Assembly: GCF_003362805.1 (NCBI RefSeq)
Contig: NZ_QNQT01000001.1
Span: forward strand, 372,001-436,000
Length of the DNA stretch: 64,000 nt
DNA from: Neobacillus piezotolerans
GTDB taxonomy: Bacteria; Bacillota; Bacilli; Bacillales; Cytobacillaceae
Direction: 5' to 3'
Made by a program: the position numbers and the translations under genes. Shown in pieces: positions 34,112-43,972 of the stretch. Each line of letters begins with the position of its first letter. The first letter of the stretch is position 1. The notes beneath the pieces were generated by a model. That model was not told where the DNA came from. It saw only the letters and a program-made list of their open reading frames with translations, and made no database searches.

Positions 34112-35962
34112 CTAGTTGGCCAGCCGGGAGCATACTTTGTTTTTTCCGTCGCGTTTTGCCTGGTAAAGAGCGGTGTCTGCTTCCCTGATTAAATCTTTCG
34201 GGGAAAACTGGGCGTCAGGCACAATCGTCGCATGTCCGGCGCTTATGGTGATATAGGAGTCGATTTCCGAAGTTGTATGAGGGATTTCCTGCTTCCTGAC
34301 TGACTCCCTGATCATCTCGGCAATCACCAAGGCCCCGGCTTTATCTGTTTCTGGCAGAAGAATGATGAATTCTTCTCCGCCATATCTTGCCGCAAGGTCC
34401 CTCGGCCGTTTAAGTGAATCCCGGATAATCGATGCGACCTGCTTAAGGCAGTCATCGCCGGCTAGGTGGCCGAACGTGTCGTTGTAAAGCTTAAAGCAGT
34501 CGATATCAAGCATGATTGCGGATATAGGCGTTTCATTTGTTTTGTTCCGCTCCCATTCCTTTTCAAGGGCTTCCTCGAAATAACGCCGGTTCGGAATGCC
34601 GGTCAGGCCGTCGAGGGAAGAAAGCATCTTCAGGAAGTCGTTCGCGGATTCGAGGCTTTTCTCCTTTTCTTTCCGCTGAGTCGCATCGCGGGATATCGCC
34701 AGGTAGGAGTCAATTTCACCCTTTTCATTCAAAAGCACCTTCGCGACCGTATCAATCCACCGATAGCTGCCGTCCTTCTGTCTGTGACGGTAAACAATTG
34801 AAAAATAGTCCTTTACCCCGATGAGATTTTCAAGCTGGGCTTTTTCAAATTCCGTGGCGTCTTCTTCATGGATGAAACCGAATACATTTTTTCCGATCAG
34901 ATCGTCCGGCTCATATCCGAGAATATCCCTGCAGGCAGAAGAAATGTAGTCATAGCAACCATTGGGATCAAGGAAGGCGATGACGTCTTTTGAGTTCTCG
35001 GTAATGAACCGATAGCGTTCTGTCGCTTTCTGAAGGTCTTTTTCAAGGCGCTTTCGTTCTGTGACGTCGCGAAAGATTGCCTGGATTGAGGGAAGCCCTT
35101 CATATTCAATCGCTTTATGGGTAATTTCGATGGTTAGTTTTTGGCCGCCGGGAATGATTATTTTAAAATGGCGCGTTTCTTCTTCCCCCATGATGTTTTG
35201 GAGCTCACCAAGCCTTACCTTCGTCCTGCTGTGGTAGGCGGGGCTGATAAAGTCATAAATGGACTTTTGGTGCAATTCTTTCATGGACATTCCGACCAAA
35301 GCGCAGGCTTTTTCATTAGCGAAAATAATAACGCCGTCACGGTGGACGATGATTGGTTCAGGTGAATAGGCCACAAGGTCGCGATACCGTTTCTGGCTTT
35401 CCTTCAAATCCTTTTCTAGAAGCTTTTCCTTCGTGATATCCTCCACATGTGCGATTGTATACTTAGGCTCGCCGTCTCCGCCAAGAATAAATGATGCCGA
35501 AAGTTTCCCGATGAACATCTCGCCGTTCTTCCTGCGGTACCTTTTTTCCTTCGTATAGGAAAGCTTCTTTTTTACAGCCTGTTCATAAAGCTCCCTGTCC
35601 TTCTCACGGTCTTCAGGAAAGGTCAGGTCAATGAAACTGAGAGTTTTCAATTCTTCCATGGTATACCCGATCATTTCGATGAATTTCGGGTTGGCGTCCA
35701 ATAGCTGGCCGCTTTTATCCGCAATCATGATCCCGAGCGCGGAATGGAAGAACATCGTGTCAAGCTTCCTGTTTTTATCAATAATTTCATTCTGTAAGTT
35801 TTTCGCGGACTGCTTCGCTGAATTAAGCCGAAAGAGGGTGTGGACGCACAGGGCAATGGCCGCGAGAGAAACCGATAATAGGAGAGTATCCATATTTTTA
35901 ATATGTAAGTATAACAAAGCTGGAAGTGTCAACATTGCTACAATAATGGCCCCATATTTCAA
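34112..35962 (-). CDS. Membrane diguanylate cyclase with three PAS domains
   Basis: A 616-residue sensor. Two N-terminal membrane segments (about 4-21 and 28-45) are followed by three PAS/PAC units (about 65-185, 190-310 and 315-440) and a C-terminal GGDEF domain (about 450-612). The active site reads GGEEF, and RPRD lies five residues before it, a complete product-inhibition I-site. It should make cyclic di-GMP from GTP in response to an unknown signal. There is no EAL domain. Monocistronic. Confidence 0.94.
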   Translation of the reverse strand: MKYGAIIVAMLTLPALLYLHIKNMDTLLLSVSLAAIALCVHTLFRLNSAKQSAKNLQNEIIDKNRKLDTMFFHSALGIMIADKSGQLLDANPKFIEMIGYTMEELKTLSFIDLTFPEDREKDRELYEQAVKKKLSYTKEKRYRRKNGEMFIGKLSASFILGGDGEPKYTIAHVEDITKEKLLEKDLKESQKRYRDLVAYSPEPIIVHRDGVIIFANEKACALVGMSMKELHQKSIYDFISPAYHSRTKVRLGELQNIMGEEETRHFKIIIPGGQKLTIEITHKAIEYEGLPSIQAIFRDVTERKRLEKDLQKATERYRFITENSKDVIAFLDPNGCYDYISSACRDILGYEPDDLIGKNVFGFIHEEDATEFEKAQLENLIGVKDYFSIVYRHRQKDGSYRWIDTVAKVLLNEKGEIDSYLAISRDATQRKEKEKSLESANDFLKMLSSLDGLTGIPNRRYFEEALEKEWERNKTNETPISAIMLDIDCFKLYNDTFGHLAGDDCLKQVASIIRDSLKRPRDLAARYGGEEFIILLPETDKAGALVIAEMIRESVRKQEIPHTTSEIDSYITISAGHATIVPDAQFSPKDLIREADTALYQAKRDGKNKVCSRLAN

Positions 35963-36066
35963 AAAGCATCACCCAATTTCATTATACATCATATCAATTG
36001 GTTAAGGTTGCCTTAATTTACAATTTTCTTACAAAAAGAGAGGGGATCACGTAAAAAAACTCAGGC

Positions 36067-37023
36067 TCATGCTGCGACATCCCTCTTTGAAAATATCAAA
36101 AAAGCGAGTAAATGAAAAATTGTGAAGTAGAGAAACAGTATCATGATGGAAAAGCCAAGCGTCATCCCCGGAATCGGAGGCGTGCCATCAAGGTAGACGG
36201 TAAGGTTCGTATTCGCAAAAAGGAAATACTTTGTCCATTCGAACCTGCCAGCAAGGAGCATAGTCAATGTACTGCCGGTGAGAAGCAGGAACAATGATAT
36301 CCCTATTGCAAGCGAACTGTTCCGGAAAACAGCCGATATCATGAAAGCCATCGTCGCAACCATCAGTATGTCAATGGAGCTAAGCAAATATTCGGCAATT
36401 AGCTGCAGGGCGATGTTCTGTTCAACCACATGCCCGCCGGTATAAACGAGGTGGGGAGCAGGTTGGTCCGGAAGCCCGAAAAGGATTATGCCCACCAACA
36501 GGGAAAAGACAAACAGCAAGGTTAATAGGCCAACGCCAAAAACGAGTACGGCCAAATACTTGGAAAGAAGGATTTTCCATCTCGCTATCGGCCTGATCAG
36601 CAGGAGCTTAATCGTTCCCCAGGAAAATTCGGATGAAACGATTCCCGCCGCGATGACAATGGCAAAAAGCCCGACAAAGCTGATAAAGCTTTTTGCATCT
36701 CCAACGAATGACCAAACATGCATACCGGCCGGGGGAGCCATATCATGCAGGATGCGGTATTCCTTGATTGCGATTTCCCGTTTGTAAAATTGCACAAGGT
36801 TCGAGTTGTTCTTGCCGAAATTTTCGAGAGAGGCCTGGTCATTCACAATCTGTTTTTCAAGCTCCGCCTTCCAATGGGGATTTTCCTTCGGAGGGCTGTC
36901 GTACTCCTCGTATTTTGAAAGCCCGGCCATGCCCATTACCAGGACGGCAATAAGGCCAATCATGACATACGTTCCGGCCCTGCTGAAAATTTTTACTAAT
37001 TCGTTTAGTACTAGATTCTTCAT
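36067..37023 (-). CDS. ABC-2 type transporter permease
   Basis: A 318-residue membrane protein with six predicted segments. The first (about 18-36) is followed by an outer loop of about 75 residues, and the rest lie at about 110-135, 150-180, 210-235, 245-265 and 285-310. The architecture is that of ABC-2 permeases partnering BcrA-type ATPases. It begins 12 bases after the ATPase gene. The substrate is unknown; such pairs often export lipids, peptides or antibiotics. Confidence 0.88.
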   Translation of the reverse strand: MKNLVLNELVKIFSRAGTYVMIGLIAVLVMGMAGLSKYEEYDSPPKENPHWKAELEKQIVNDQASLENFGKNNSNLVQFYKREIAIKEYRILHDMAPPAGMHVWSFVGDAKSFISFVGLFAIVIAAGIVSSEFSWGTIKLLLIRPIARWKILLSKYLAVLVFGVGLLTLLFVFSLLVGIILFGLPDQPAPHLVYTGGHVVEQNIALQLIAEYLLSSIDILMVATMAFMISAVFRNSSLAIGISLFLLLTGSTLTMLLAGRFEWTKYFLFANTNLTVYLDGTPPIPGMTLGFSIMILFLYFTIFHLLAFLIFSKRDVAA

Positions 37024-37035
37024 GAATGCCCCTCC

Positions 37036-37932
37036 TTAGTTGGCCGTAATCTCGAGGAATCGGTCTTCCAATGTTTTCGATTCCGCTTTCACTCCGAAAA
37101 CGGCAACGTCCGCCCCGATTAATTTTTTCAGAATGGAAGGAATGTCTTCCCGCCTCGCGCTGACCGTAAAGCCGCCGTCCGTGAGCTTGGCGCCCCAATC
37201 AGCCTGAAGCCAGCGGGCAGATTCTCCAAGCGGGCCTGTTTCAAATGAATAACTGCTTCCGGTTTCGGCTACGAAGTCATTCACTTCCTGGACCTGGACA
37301 AGCTCGCCATGCTGGATGATGGCGATCCTGTCACACATCAGCTCCATTTCTGATAAGAGATGGCTCGAAACAATTACGGACATTCCTTTTTCCCGGGAAA
37401 GCATCCTAAGGTGGTCCCTGATTTCCCGGATTCCGGCTGGATCGAGTCCGTTGGTCGGTTCATCGAGGATGAGGAGCTTTGGGTCATGCAGGAGGCACTG
37501 GGCAAGCCCGAGCCGCTGCCTCATTCCGAGTGAATACGTTTTTACTTTGTCATGTATCCTATCGGCGAGCCCGACAAGGTGAACGACATCCGAGATTTTA
37601 TTCTTTGTTATGCCGCCGTGCATTCGGCTGTATTGAAGGAGATTTTGATAGCCTGATAGAAACTTGTACATTTCGGGATTTTCAACAATCGCCCCGACAT
37701 TCCCAATCGCTTCTTCAAATTTATTCCGGATGCTGCTACCGCAAATAATGATATCTCCTTCGGTTATATCCATGAGCCCGACAATCATCCTGATCGTGGT
37801 CGTTTTGCCCGCGCCATTTGGTCCAAGAAAGCCGAATACTTCACCTTTGCGGACGGTGAAGCTCAGGCCATTAATGATTGTTTTCCTTCCGATTGCCTTT
37901 TTTACATTTTTTAATTCAAGTACGGTTTCCAC
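37036..37932 (-). CDS. ABC transporter ATP-binding protein (BcrA-type)
   Basis: A 298-residue ATPase with Walker A GPNGAGKTT, signature YSLGMRQRLG, Walker B LLILDEPTNG, H-loop SSHLL and a C-terminal extension of about 75 residues typical of ABC-2 exporters. The start is taken as GTG 37932 with GGAGGG seven bases upstream; a TTG five codons earlier has no such site. A 12-bp palindrome, ATAGTACACTAT, lies at 37981, upstream of the gene, and could be an operator. Confidence 0.92.
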   Translation of the reverse strand: METVLELKNVKKAIGRKTIINGLSFTVRKGEVFGFLGPNGAGKTTTIRMIVGLMDITEGDIIICGSSIRNKFEEAIGNVGAIVENPEMYKFLSGYQNLLQYSRMHGGITKNKISDVVHLVGLADRIHDKVKTYSLGMRQRLGLAQCLLHDPKLLILDEPTNGLDPAGIREIRDHLRMLSREKGMSVIVSSHLLSEMELMCDRIAIIQHGELVQVQEVNDFVAETGSSYSFETGPLGESARWLQADWGAKLTDGGFTVSARREDIPSILKKLIGADVAVFGVKAESKTLEDRFLEITAN

Positions 37933-38065
37933 GGCATTGCCCTCCAAATGCTGCTCTATAAAACTTGGTTTTCAACTATAATAGTACACTATCTCTTATT
38001 GGTATTAAATCCACCCAAGAAGTAAAATGGAAGAAGTTCATAAAAATGGATGGAGAGAAAAGGTT

Positions 38066-38941
38066 ATGGAGTTAAGGTTTGTAAAAGGATACCGGGAAGA
38101 CGCGGCGTTAAGGGAGAGTTTTTTCAGCCTTGCCAGGCAAGTTTTCGGGATTCAATTTGACAGCTGGTATGAAAATGGCTATTGGACAGGCAAGTATATC
38201 CCGTTTTCCTATTGCCTTGGGGAAAGGGTGGTCGCGAATGTCTCCGTTAGCCGGATTGGCCTTTTAATTGAAGGTGAGGAAAGGAGAGGGATCCAGATAG
38301 GAACCGTAATGGTCGATCCAGAATTCAGGGGGAGGGGGCTCTCCGGAAAACTAATGGAACGAGTATTGGCAGAGTTTGAAAGAGAATATGATTTGATGTA
38401 CTTATTCGCCAACCATTCCGTGCTCGATTTCTACCCTAAGTTCGGTTTTACAAGGAAAGAGGAGCACATTTTTTCACTCCCTTTTAAAAGAAAGGCGGGT
38501 TCTGGCCAATTGGGGCGGTTTCTTGACATGGGGGATGAACGGGACAGGCAGCTCCTATTTCAGCTCGCCAAGCGGCGGAGGCCGATCTCAAGCACATTCG
38601 CTGCAACCGGGACGGAAGAGCTGCTTATGTTTTATTGCTTGAACGTGTTCAAGGATTGCATTTACTATTTTGAGGAAGAAGAGTGGGTCGGCATTTTTGA
38701 GGAACAGGAGGGCGAATTGCACCTTTACGACCTCATTGGCGGTTCACTTCCAGACATTACTTCAATACTGGCGAGGATTGCTGGAGAAGAAACGAGAAGG
38801 ATTATTTTTCACTTTACCCCTGAAGCGGGATTGCCGTTTGATCTCTCCACACACGCCGGAAGTGAGATTATGTTTGTCCGTGCTGCGGAGGGCTTGGTGC
38901 TTCCTGAAAAAATTAAGCATCCCATTACTTCGCAGGCGTAA
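38066..38941 (+). CDS. GNAT family N-acetyltransferase
   Basis: A 291-residue protein. The N-terminal 140 residues form a GNAT domain with VDPEFRGRGLSGKLM (acetyl-CoA loop) and VLDFYPKFGF. The C-terminal half resembles neither a second clear GNAT nor another named domain. The ATG 38066 follows AGAAAAGG; a second ATG 13 codons upstream is possible. It stands between the divergent exporter operon and an aldo/keto reductase 77 bases downstream, and may share a transcript with the latter. Confidence 0.86.
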   Translation: MELRFVKGYREDAALRESFFSLARQVFGIQFDSWYENGYWTGKYIPFSYCLGERVVANVSVSRIGLLIEGEERRGIQIGTVMVDPEFRGRGLSGKLMERVLAEFEREYDLMYLFANHSVLDFYPKFGFTRKEEHIFSLPFKRKAGSGQLGRFLDMGDERDRQLLFQLAKRRRPISSTFAATGTEELLMFYCLNVFKDCIYYFEEEEWVGIFEEQEGELHLYDLIGGSLPDITSILARIAGEETRRIIFHFTPEAGLPFDLSTHAGSEIMFVRAAEGLVLPEKIKHPITSQA

Positions 38942-39018
38942 AACGCAAAGCGGGTGTAGAAGACCCAAATACGGCAGCAATCAATCGAACAGAATATTAG
39001 TGAAGGAGAGGGAATAAA

Positions 39019-39993
39019 ATGTCATTAATGCCATTGGAAAAAAGGGGAATTACGGGCAGCCGGCTTGTTTTGGGCTGCATGGGCTTCGCTGGTGACTGGG
39101 ATACAGGCGTAATTGAAAAAGGAGAGCTTTTAGAAGCGGAACGCGGGCTTGATACCGCCCTGGAATCCGGTATTACGATGTTTGATCATGCGGATATTTA
39201 CAAAAGAGGAAAAGCTGAAGAGGTATTCGGCAAATGCCTTAATAACAGGGCGGGCTTAAGGGAGAAAATCATTATCCAAAGCAAATGCGGAATCCGCTTT
39301 GCGGATACTGAAAATCCGGGCAGGTACGATTTTTCCAAAAACCATATTCTTGGGGCGGTGGACGGCATACTCGGGAGGCTGGGGACCGATTATTTGGATA
39401 TCCTCCTTCTTCACCGTCCCGATCCCCTGATGGAGCCTGAGGAAGTCGCCGAGGCATTCAGCACCCTCATGGAATCGGGAAAGGTTAGGAATTTTGGGGT
39501 TTCAAATATGAACGTCGCGCAGATGAAGCTTCTTCAGGCTTATATAGGCAGCCCGCTAGTTGTAAACCAGATGGAAATGAGCCTGAAAAAACTCGATTGG
39601 CTCGATCAAGGGGTCCATGTCAACCAGCCTGCGGGACTGGGAACGAATTTTGCCGAAGGGCTTATCGAACACTGCATGCTTGAAACAATCCAGCTCCAGG
39701 CATGGGCGCCGCTTGCAAAGGGCATTTACTCGGGCAAAGAAGATTTTATGTCCGCCGCTGAAAAAGAAACAGCAGAACTGGTCGCAAGAATGGCAGAAGA
39801 AAAGGAAACGACAAAAGAATCAATTGTCCTTGGATGGCTAATGCGCCATCCAGCAAACATCCAGCCCGTCATCGGAACCACAAACCCCGGACGGATCCAA
39901 AACTGCCAGGACGCGCCACGCCAGGCGAAACTCATGACAAGGGAAGAATGGTACAAACTCTATATCTCTTCTAGAAGCAAACGCCTTCCATAA
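39019..39993 (+). CDS. Aldo/keto reductase (YdhF-like)
   Basis: A 324-residue NADPH-dependent oxidoreductase with a TIM-barrel fold. The catalytic tetrad is visible: Asp in FDHAD, Tyr in IYKRG, Lys in QSKCG and His in LLLHRPD. Later motifs NFGVSNM and WAPLAKG are typical. The physiological substrate is unknown. GAAGGAGAGGG precedes the ATG. It is followed by a palindrome, not a clear terminator. Confidence 0.92.
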   Translation: MSLMPLEKRGITGSRLVLGCMGFAGDWDTGVIEKGELLEAERGLDTALESGITMFDHADIYKRGKAEEVFGKCLNNRAGLREKIIIQSKCGIRFADTENPGRYDFSKNHILGAVDGILGRLGTDYLDILLLHRPDPLMEPEEVAEAFSTLMESGKVRNFGVSNMNVAQMKLLQAYIGSPLVVNQMEMSLKKLDWLDQGVHVNQPAGLGTNFAEGLIEHCMLETIQLQAWAPLAKGIYSGKEDFMSAAEKETAELVARMAEEKETTKESIVLGWLMRHPANIQPVIGTTNPGRIQNCQDAPRQAKLMTREEWYKLYISSRSKRLP

Positions 39994-40022
39994 AAGTCGA
40001 TCATGGAAATAATCGATCTGAG

Positions 40023-40057
40023 CCAGGCACCCTCCTTTATCCCTCAAGGGTGCCTGG
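40023..40057. repeat. GGTGCCTGG-type palindrome
   Basis: CCAGGCACCCT (40023-40033) pairs perfectly with AGGGTGCCTGG (40047-40057), and a further GGTGCCTGG occurs at about 40091. There is no T tract. It is a different sequence family from the GTGAAGC-GGGGAC palindromes. Confidence 0.6.
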
Positions 40058-40126
40058 GTTAAGCCTCGGGCCATTGTTTTCCCCATCATTGGTGCCTGGC
40101 CATGGGGGTGAATGCCGCCGTACGAG

Positions 40127-40480
40127 TTAGTCGATGTCTGGCTGGAAGCCGATGAGGTGGGCCTTTTTGTCTACGCCGACGCGGTTTTCTTCGGGGAAGG
40201 TGATGATGGAACTAATGTATTCCCAGCGGATGAGGAGGTGGGTGACGCACGTTTCTTCTATTTGTTCTTCCTTTGGGATTACGGTTCCTTCTTCGTCCCG
40301 GATCATAGTTCTTTTATAGCATGGATTTTCGACCCAGATTCCAAAATTTTCGCTTTTCACAAGTTTCGCAAGGTACCATTCTTCAGGCTGATAAATGCCC
40401 GTAACATCACCCTTCATTTCCTCGGGGAAATTGCGGAATTTAATTTGTACTTTTTGGCCTTCGAAATTCTCCAAATGCAT
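40127..40480 (-). CDS. Conserved hypothetical protein, soluble
   Basis: A 117-residue protein without signal peptide or membrane segment. I do not recognise it. The sequence starts like a small beta-barrel (ENFEGQKVQIKFRNFPEEMKG) and contains WEYISSIITFPEEN near the end, so an Sm-like or SH3-like fold is possible. AAAGGGAGGAATT lies before the ATG. It stands alone, convergent with the aldo/keto reductase. Confidence 0.65.
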   Translation of the reverse strand: MHLENFEGQKVQIKFRNFPEEMKGDVTGIYQPEEWYLAKLVKSENFGIWVENPCYKRTMIRDEEGTVIPKEEQIEETCVTHLLIRWEYISSIITFPEENRVGVDKKAHLIGFQPDID

Positions 40481-40708
40481 GGCAGGAATTCCTCCCTTTA
40501 TAATTTTTCTTCCCTGTACTAGTTCCTTTTGAACGGAAATTTAAACTTTAAATTTTTCGAAAGGCCGGATATATGCCGGAAATAATCAGAAAAAGCCGGA
40601 ATTTAGCAGATCATGACATTTTTAAAAAAGCCTGTAACCGCAAAGGTTTGCATAAAAAATTCACCGCACGAATTCAGCCAGTCCACTTTTCCCTGTGATG
40701 TTACACAA

Positions 40709-40738
40709 TTGACCTTAAAGTAATTGTTATATTATAAT
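40709..40738 (+). promoter_or_regulatory. Sigma-A type promoter of glnQHMP
   Basis: TTGACC (40709-40714) and TATAAT (40733-40738) are separated by 18 bases. The element TGTGATGTTACACA lies just upstream at about 40694. The gap 40481-40840 holds this promoter and no gene; no clear 17-bp TnrA box was found. Confidence 0.7.
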
Positions 40739-40840
40739 AGAAAAATAAATTCAGAAAATTTATAATAATCTAGAATGTAAAAAATATTTATTTTTATCCA
40801 TTAACCGAGTGAAGCAATGTTTTATGAGAGGGGAAAAAGC

Positions 40841-41569
40841 ATGATCGTTTTCGACAATGTCAACAAGTATTTTGGTGATTTCCATGTCCTTAAGGACATA
40901 AATTTGACAATCAACAAAGGCGAAGTTGTGGTTGTCATCGGTCCATCGGGTTCCGGGAAAAGTACGATGCTGCGTTGCATCAATAGGCTCGAGGAAATAA
41001 CAACCGGCACTTTGACTGTCAATAATGTAAGCGTTAACGACAAAAAAACCGACATCAATAAGCTGAGAAGGGAAATCGGGATGGTTTTTCAGCATTTTCA
41101 TTTATACCCGCATAAAACCGTCCTTGAAAATATTACATTGGCACCTATGAAAGTATTAGGAAAATCGGAGAAGGAGGCAAAGGAAACCGCAATTAAATAC
41201 CTTGAGAAGGTGGGCATCCCCGATAAGGCGAATTCCTACCCGGCCCAGCTTTCCGGAGGCCAGCAGCAGCGTGTCGCGATAGCTCGCGGCCTGGCGATGA
41301 AGCCGGAGGTTATGCTATTCGACGAACCGACATCCGCGCTGGATCCTGAAATGATTGGTGAAGTACTGGATGTTATGAAAGCGCTCGCGAAGGAAGGGAT
41401 GACGATGGTGGTCGTCACCCATGAAATGGGCTTCGCGAGAGAAGTGGCCGACCGGATTGTTTTTATGGATGAAGGAAGGATTCTTGAAGAGGCCACACCG
41501 GCTGAGTTTTATGAGAACCCGCGTGAAGAACGGGCCAAGTCATTTCTCAGCCGTATATTAAACCATTAA
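40841..41569 (+). CDS. glnQ: Glutamine ABC transporter ATP-binding protein
   Basis: A 242-residue ATPase of the polar amino acid uptake family that drives import through GlnM/GlnP. Walker A is GPSGSGKST, the signature is LSGGQQQR, Walker B is [11 protein letters not shown] and the H-loop is VVTHEM. The ATG is preceded by GAGAGGGGAAAAAGC; eight upstream codons are open but without a ribosome binding site. First gene of glnQHMP, the same gene order as in B. subtilis. Confidence 0.95.
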   Translation: MIVFDNVNKYFGDFHVLKDINLTINKGEVVVVIGPSGSGKSTMLRCINRLEEITTGTLTVNNVSVNDKKTDINKLRREIGMVFQHFHLYPHKTVLENITLAPMKVLGKSEKEAKETAIKYLEKVGIPDKANSYPAQLSGGQQQRVAIARGLAMKPEVMLFDEPTSALDPEMIGEVLDVMKALAKEGMTMVVVTHEMGFAREVADRIVFMDEGRILEEATPAEFYENPREERAKSFLSRILNH

Positions 41570-41589
41570 AATTCAGGAGGGAAATGTTG

Positions 41590-42402
41590 ATGAAAAGGAT
41601 TTTTAAATTAACGCTTATTTCAATGATCGCTGTACTGGTTCTCGCAGCGTGCGGAGGTAAAGACAAAGAGACAAGCGGTGAAGGCAGCAAAGACAAAGGC
41701 GTCATGGATCAAATTGAAAAACGCGACAAAATCATCTTTGGCGTCAAGCATGATACAAGGCTGTTCGGCCTGAAGAATCCAAGCACGGGAGATGTTGAAG
41801 GATTCGACATTGACCTTGCGAGGGCGCTGGCAAAGGAAATCCTCGGTGACGAAAACAAGGTTGAGTTTAAAGAGGTTACCTCCAAAACAAGGATTCCAAT
41901 GCTTAACAATGGCGATATCGATGCTGTTGTCGCAACAATGACTATTTCCGAGGAGCGTAAAAAGGAAGTAGACTTCACGGATGTGTATTTCCAGGCGGGA
42001 CAATCCCTGCTCGTCAAAAAGGGCAGCAAGGTCAAAGGGCTTGACGATTTGAAAAAAGGTACTAAGGTATTGGCGGTAAAAGGATCCACATCAGCACTCA
42101 ATATCCGTGAAAAAGCCCCTGAAACACAAGTGCTTGAGTTTGAAAACTACGCGGAAGCGTTCACTGCCCTCAAGTCGGGAAAAGGCGACGCGCTGACCAC
42201 GGATGACTCCATCCTTTACGGAATGGCTGATGAAGACCCGTCATTTGAACTTGTAGGCGGCACATTTACTGAAGAACCATACGGAATTGCCGTTAAAAAA
42301 GGCAATAAGGATCTTGTTGATAAGCTGAACGAGGCGTTGAAGGCAGTCAAGGATTCAGGCAAATATGATGAAATCAAGGATAAGTGGATTAAACAGCAAT
42401 AA
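41590..42402 (+). CDS. glnH: Glutamine ABC transporter substrate-binding lipoprotein
   Basis: A 270-residue binding protein of family 3. A lipoprotein signal with lipobox LAAC (cleavage before Cys, about residue 20) anchors it outside the membrane. The two-lobe fold is shown by FGVKHDTRLFGLKNP, GFDIDLARALA and TMTISEERKKEVDFT. It presents glutamine, or possibly glutamate, to the permeases. AGGAGG lies upstream; ATG 41584 is an alternative start two codons earlier. Confidence 0.93.
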   Translation: MKRIFKLTLISMIAVLVLAACGGKDKETSGEGSKDKGVMDQIEKRDKIIFGVKHDTRLFGLKNPSTGDVEGFDIDLARALAKEILGDENKVEFKEVTSKTRIPMLNNGDIDAVVATMTISEERKKEVDFTDVYFQAGQSLLVKKGSKVKGLDDLKKGTKVLAVKGSTSALNIREKAPETQVLEFENYAEAFTALKSGKGDALTTDDSILYGMADEDPSFELVGGTFTEEPYGIAVKKGNKDLVDKLNEALKAVKDSGKYDEIKDKWIKQQ

Positions 42403-42501
42403 TCGGCAATTGAAATTGGGATGGGCCTTCCTGGCTCATCCTGATTGCTTCATGTGGCAAAATGTTTGCCTGATCGGCAAAATGCTAGAGAGGTGACGCG
42501 G

Positions 42502-43152
42502 GTGGACTTTTCAATTTTAACAAATAACCTCGACCTCTATCTCGAGGGATTTAAAGTAACAATCATTGCAAGCATAATCGCGCTAATTTCCAGTTTCCTG
42601 CTTGGAACCATTATCGCTGTTTTCAGAATTTCTCCTTTCAAGCCTTTAAACTGGCTTGGGACTGCCTATGTTGAATTTGTCAGGAATATTCCTGTCCTAA
42701 TCATCGCTTTCTTTTTCTTCTTCGGGATGTCTTCGGTAGGGGTGGATTTCGACGGAATGACGGCGGGAACGATCGCGTTGTCCATCTACACCTCGGCGTT
42801 TATCACCGAAGCAATCAGGGCGGGAATCCTTGCGGTACCGAAAGGACAGATGGAAGCTGCCCGTTCGTCGGGGTTGACCTACAACCAGGCAATGCTTTCG
42901 ATTATCCTGCCGCAGGCAATAAAAATGGTTATTCCGCCTCTTGGCAACCAGTTTATCAATCTCGTAAAAAACTCATCGATCCTGGGCGTCATCGCCGGGA
43001 TGGATTTGATGTATCAGGGTGACATTATATCCTCCAGGACTTTTGTCATATTTGATACGTATATCATCGTAGCGCTGTTTTACCTGGTGTTGACAATACC
43101 GCTCAGCCTTGGGGTCGGGTATTTGGAACGCCGGATGGCGCGGAGCAATTAA
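42502..43152 (+). CDS. glnM: Glutamine ABC transporter permease
   Basis: A 216-residue HisM-type permease with about five membrane segments. The ATPase-contact (EAA) loop is GQMEAARSSGLTYNQAM. GTG 42502 is chosen because AGAGAGGTGA lies before it and the length then equals GlnP; the open frame back to 42445 lacks a ribosome binding site. It forms the membrane channel with GlnP. Confidence 0.92.
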   Translation: MDFSILTNNLDLYLEGFKVTIIASIIALISSFLLGTIIAVFRISPFKPLNWLGTAYVEFVRNIPVLIIAFFFFFGMSSVGVDFDGMTAGTIALSIYTSAFITEAIRAGILAVPKGQMEAARSSGLTYNQAMLSIILPQAIKMVIPPLGNQFINLVKNSSILGVIAGMDLMYQGDIISSRTFVIFDTYIIVALFYLVLTIPLSLGVGYLERRMARSN

Positions 43153-43164
43153 GGGGGTACCCGG

Positions 43165-43815
43165 ATGGATTTTATCGGCGCTTATTCGTTTGACCACTTG
43201 AAATTTCTTTTCCAGGGATTCGGGATTACCCTTCTGGTCGCTGGAATTGCCATCATTTGCAGTTTTATTATTGGGGGGGCCATCGGGACAGCCCGGTATG
43301 CGAAAATCCCGGCAGTTTCACAGGTGTTGGCGGTTGGGGTTGAAACTATCCGTAATTTGCCCTTGCTGCTCATTATATTCTTCACGTATTTCGCCCTTCC
43401 GGAAGTTGGGCTTAAGCTTCCAGTAACCACCGCGGCGATTGTCGCGCTGACGATATTCGAATCGGCGATGCTATCGGAAATCATCCGCAGCGGCCTCAAT
43501 TCGATTGAGAAAGGACAAATTGAAGCGGCGCGCTCATCTGGCCTGGGATATGTTCAGACAATCAGGTATATCGTTATGCCCCAGGCGCTTAGAAGGATGG
43601 TTCCGCCAATTGTCAGCCAATTTATTTCCCTCTTAAAAGACACCTCATTGGCGGTCGTAATTTCACTTCCGGAACTGACTCACAATGCCCAAATCATTTA
43701 CGGACAAAAGGATGGCTACGTCATTCCGATGCTCGTAATCCTTGCGTTCATGTATTTTACCGTCAACTACCTGCTGTCAATTTTAGCCGGAAAACTCGAA
43801 CTCAAAAAAGCCTGA
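43165..43815 (+). CDS. glnP: Glutamine ABC transporter permease
   Basis: A 216-residue permease paralogous to the preceding gene, with the EAA loop GQIEAARSSGLGYVQTI and about five membrane segments. AAGGGGG precedes the ATG, 12 bases after the glnM stop. It ends the operon before a strong terminator. Confidence 0.93.
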   Translation: MDFIGAYSFDHLKFLFQGFGITLLVAGIAIICSFIIGGAIGTARYAKIPAVSQVLAVGVETIRNLPLLLIIFFTYFALPEVGLKLPVTTAAIVALTIFESAMLSEIIRSGLNSIEKGQIEAARSSGLGYVQTIRYIVMPQALRRMVPPIVSQFISLLKDTSLAVVISLPELTHNAQIIYGQKDGYVIPMLVILAFMYFTVNYLLSILAGKLELKKA

Positions 43816-43842
43816 TTTCCTCTAAAGGATTCAGGCTTTTTT
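43804..43842. terminator. Bidirectional terminator
   Basis: AAAAAAGCCTGA / TCAGGCTTTTTT with a mismatched upper stem, at the end of glnP and facing the minus-strand Gly/Tyr-rich gene. Confidence 0.8.
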
Positions 43843-43972
43843 CTTATAGTGCCAATATATTACATTTAGACTCTGCCGCCAAGGAAAGGATGGTTGTATG
43901 TCCATAACGGAAACAGTCGTTTTTTCTGTCGTGGACCATTGACATTCCACCGGGCGCCAGTATTGGGGTTTC

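Noticed and set aside
40481-40840. TnrA box before glnQ
   Set aside because: No TGTNA-N7-TNACA match; only the shorter TGTGATGTTACACA element was seen.
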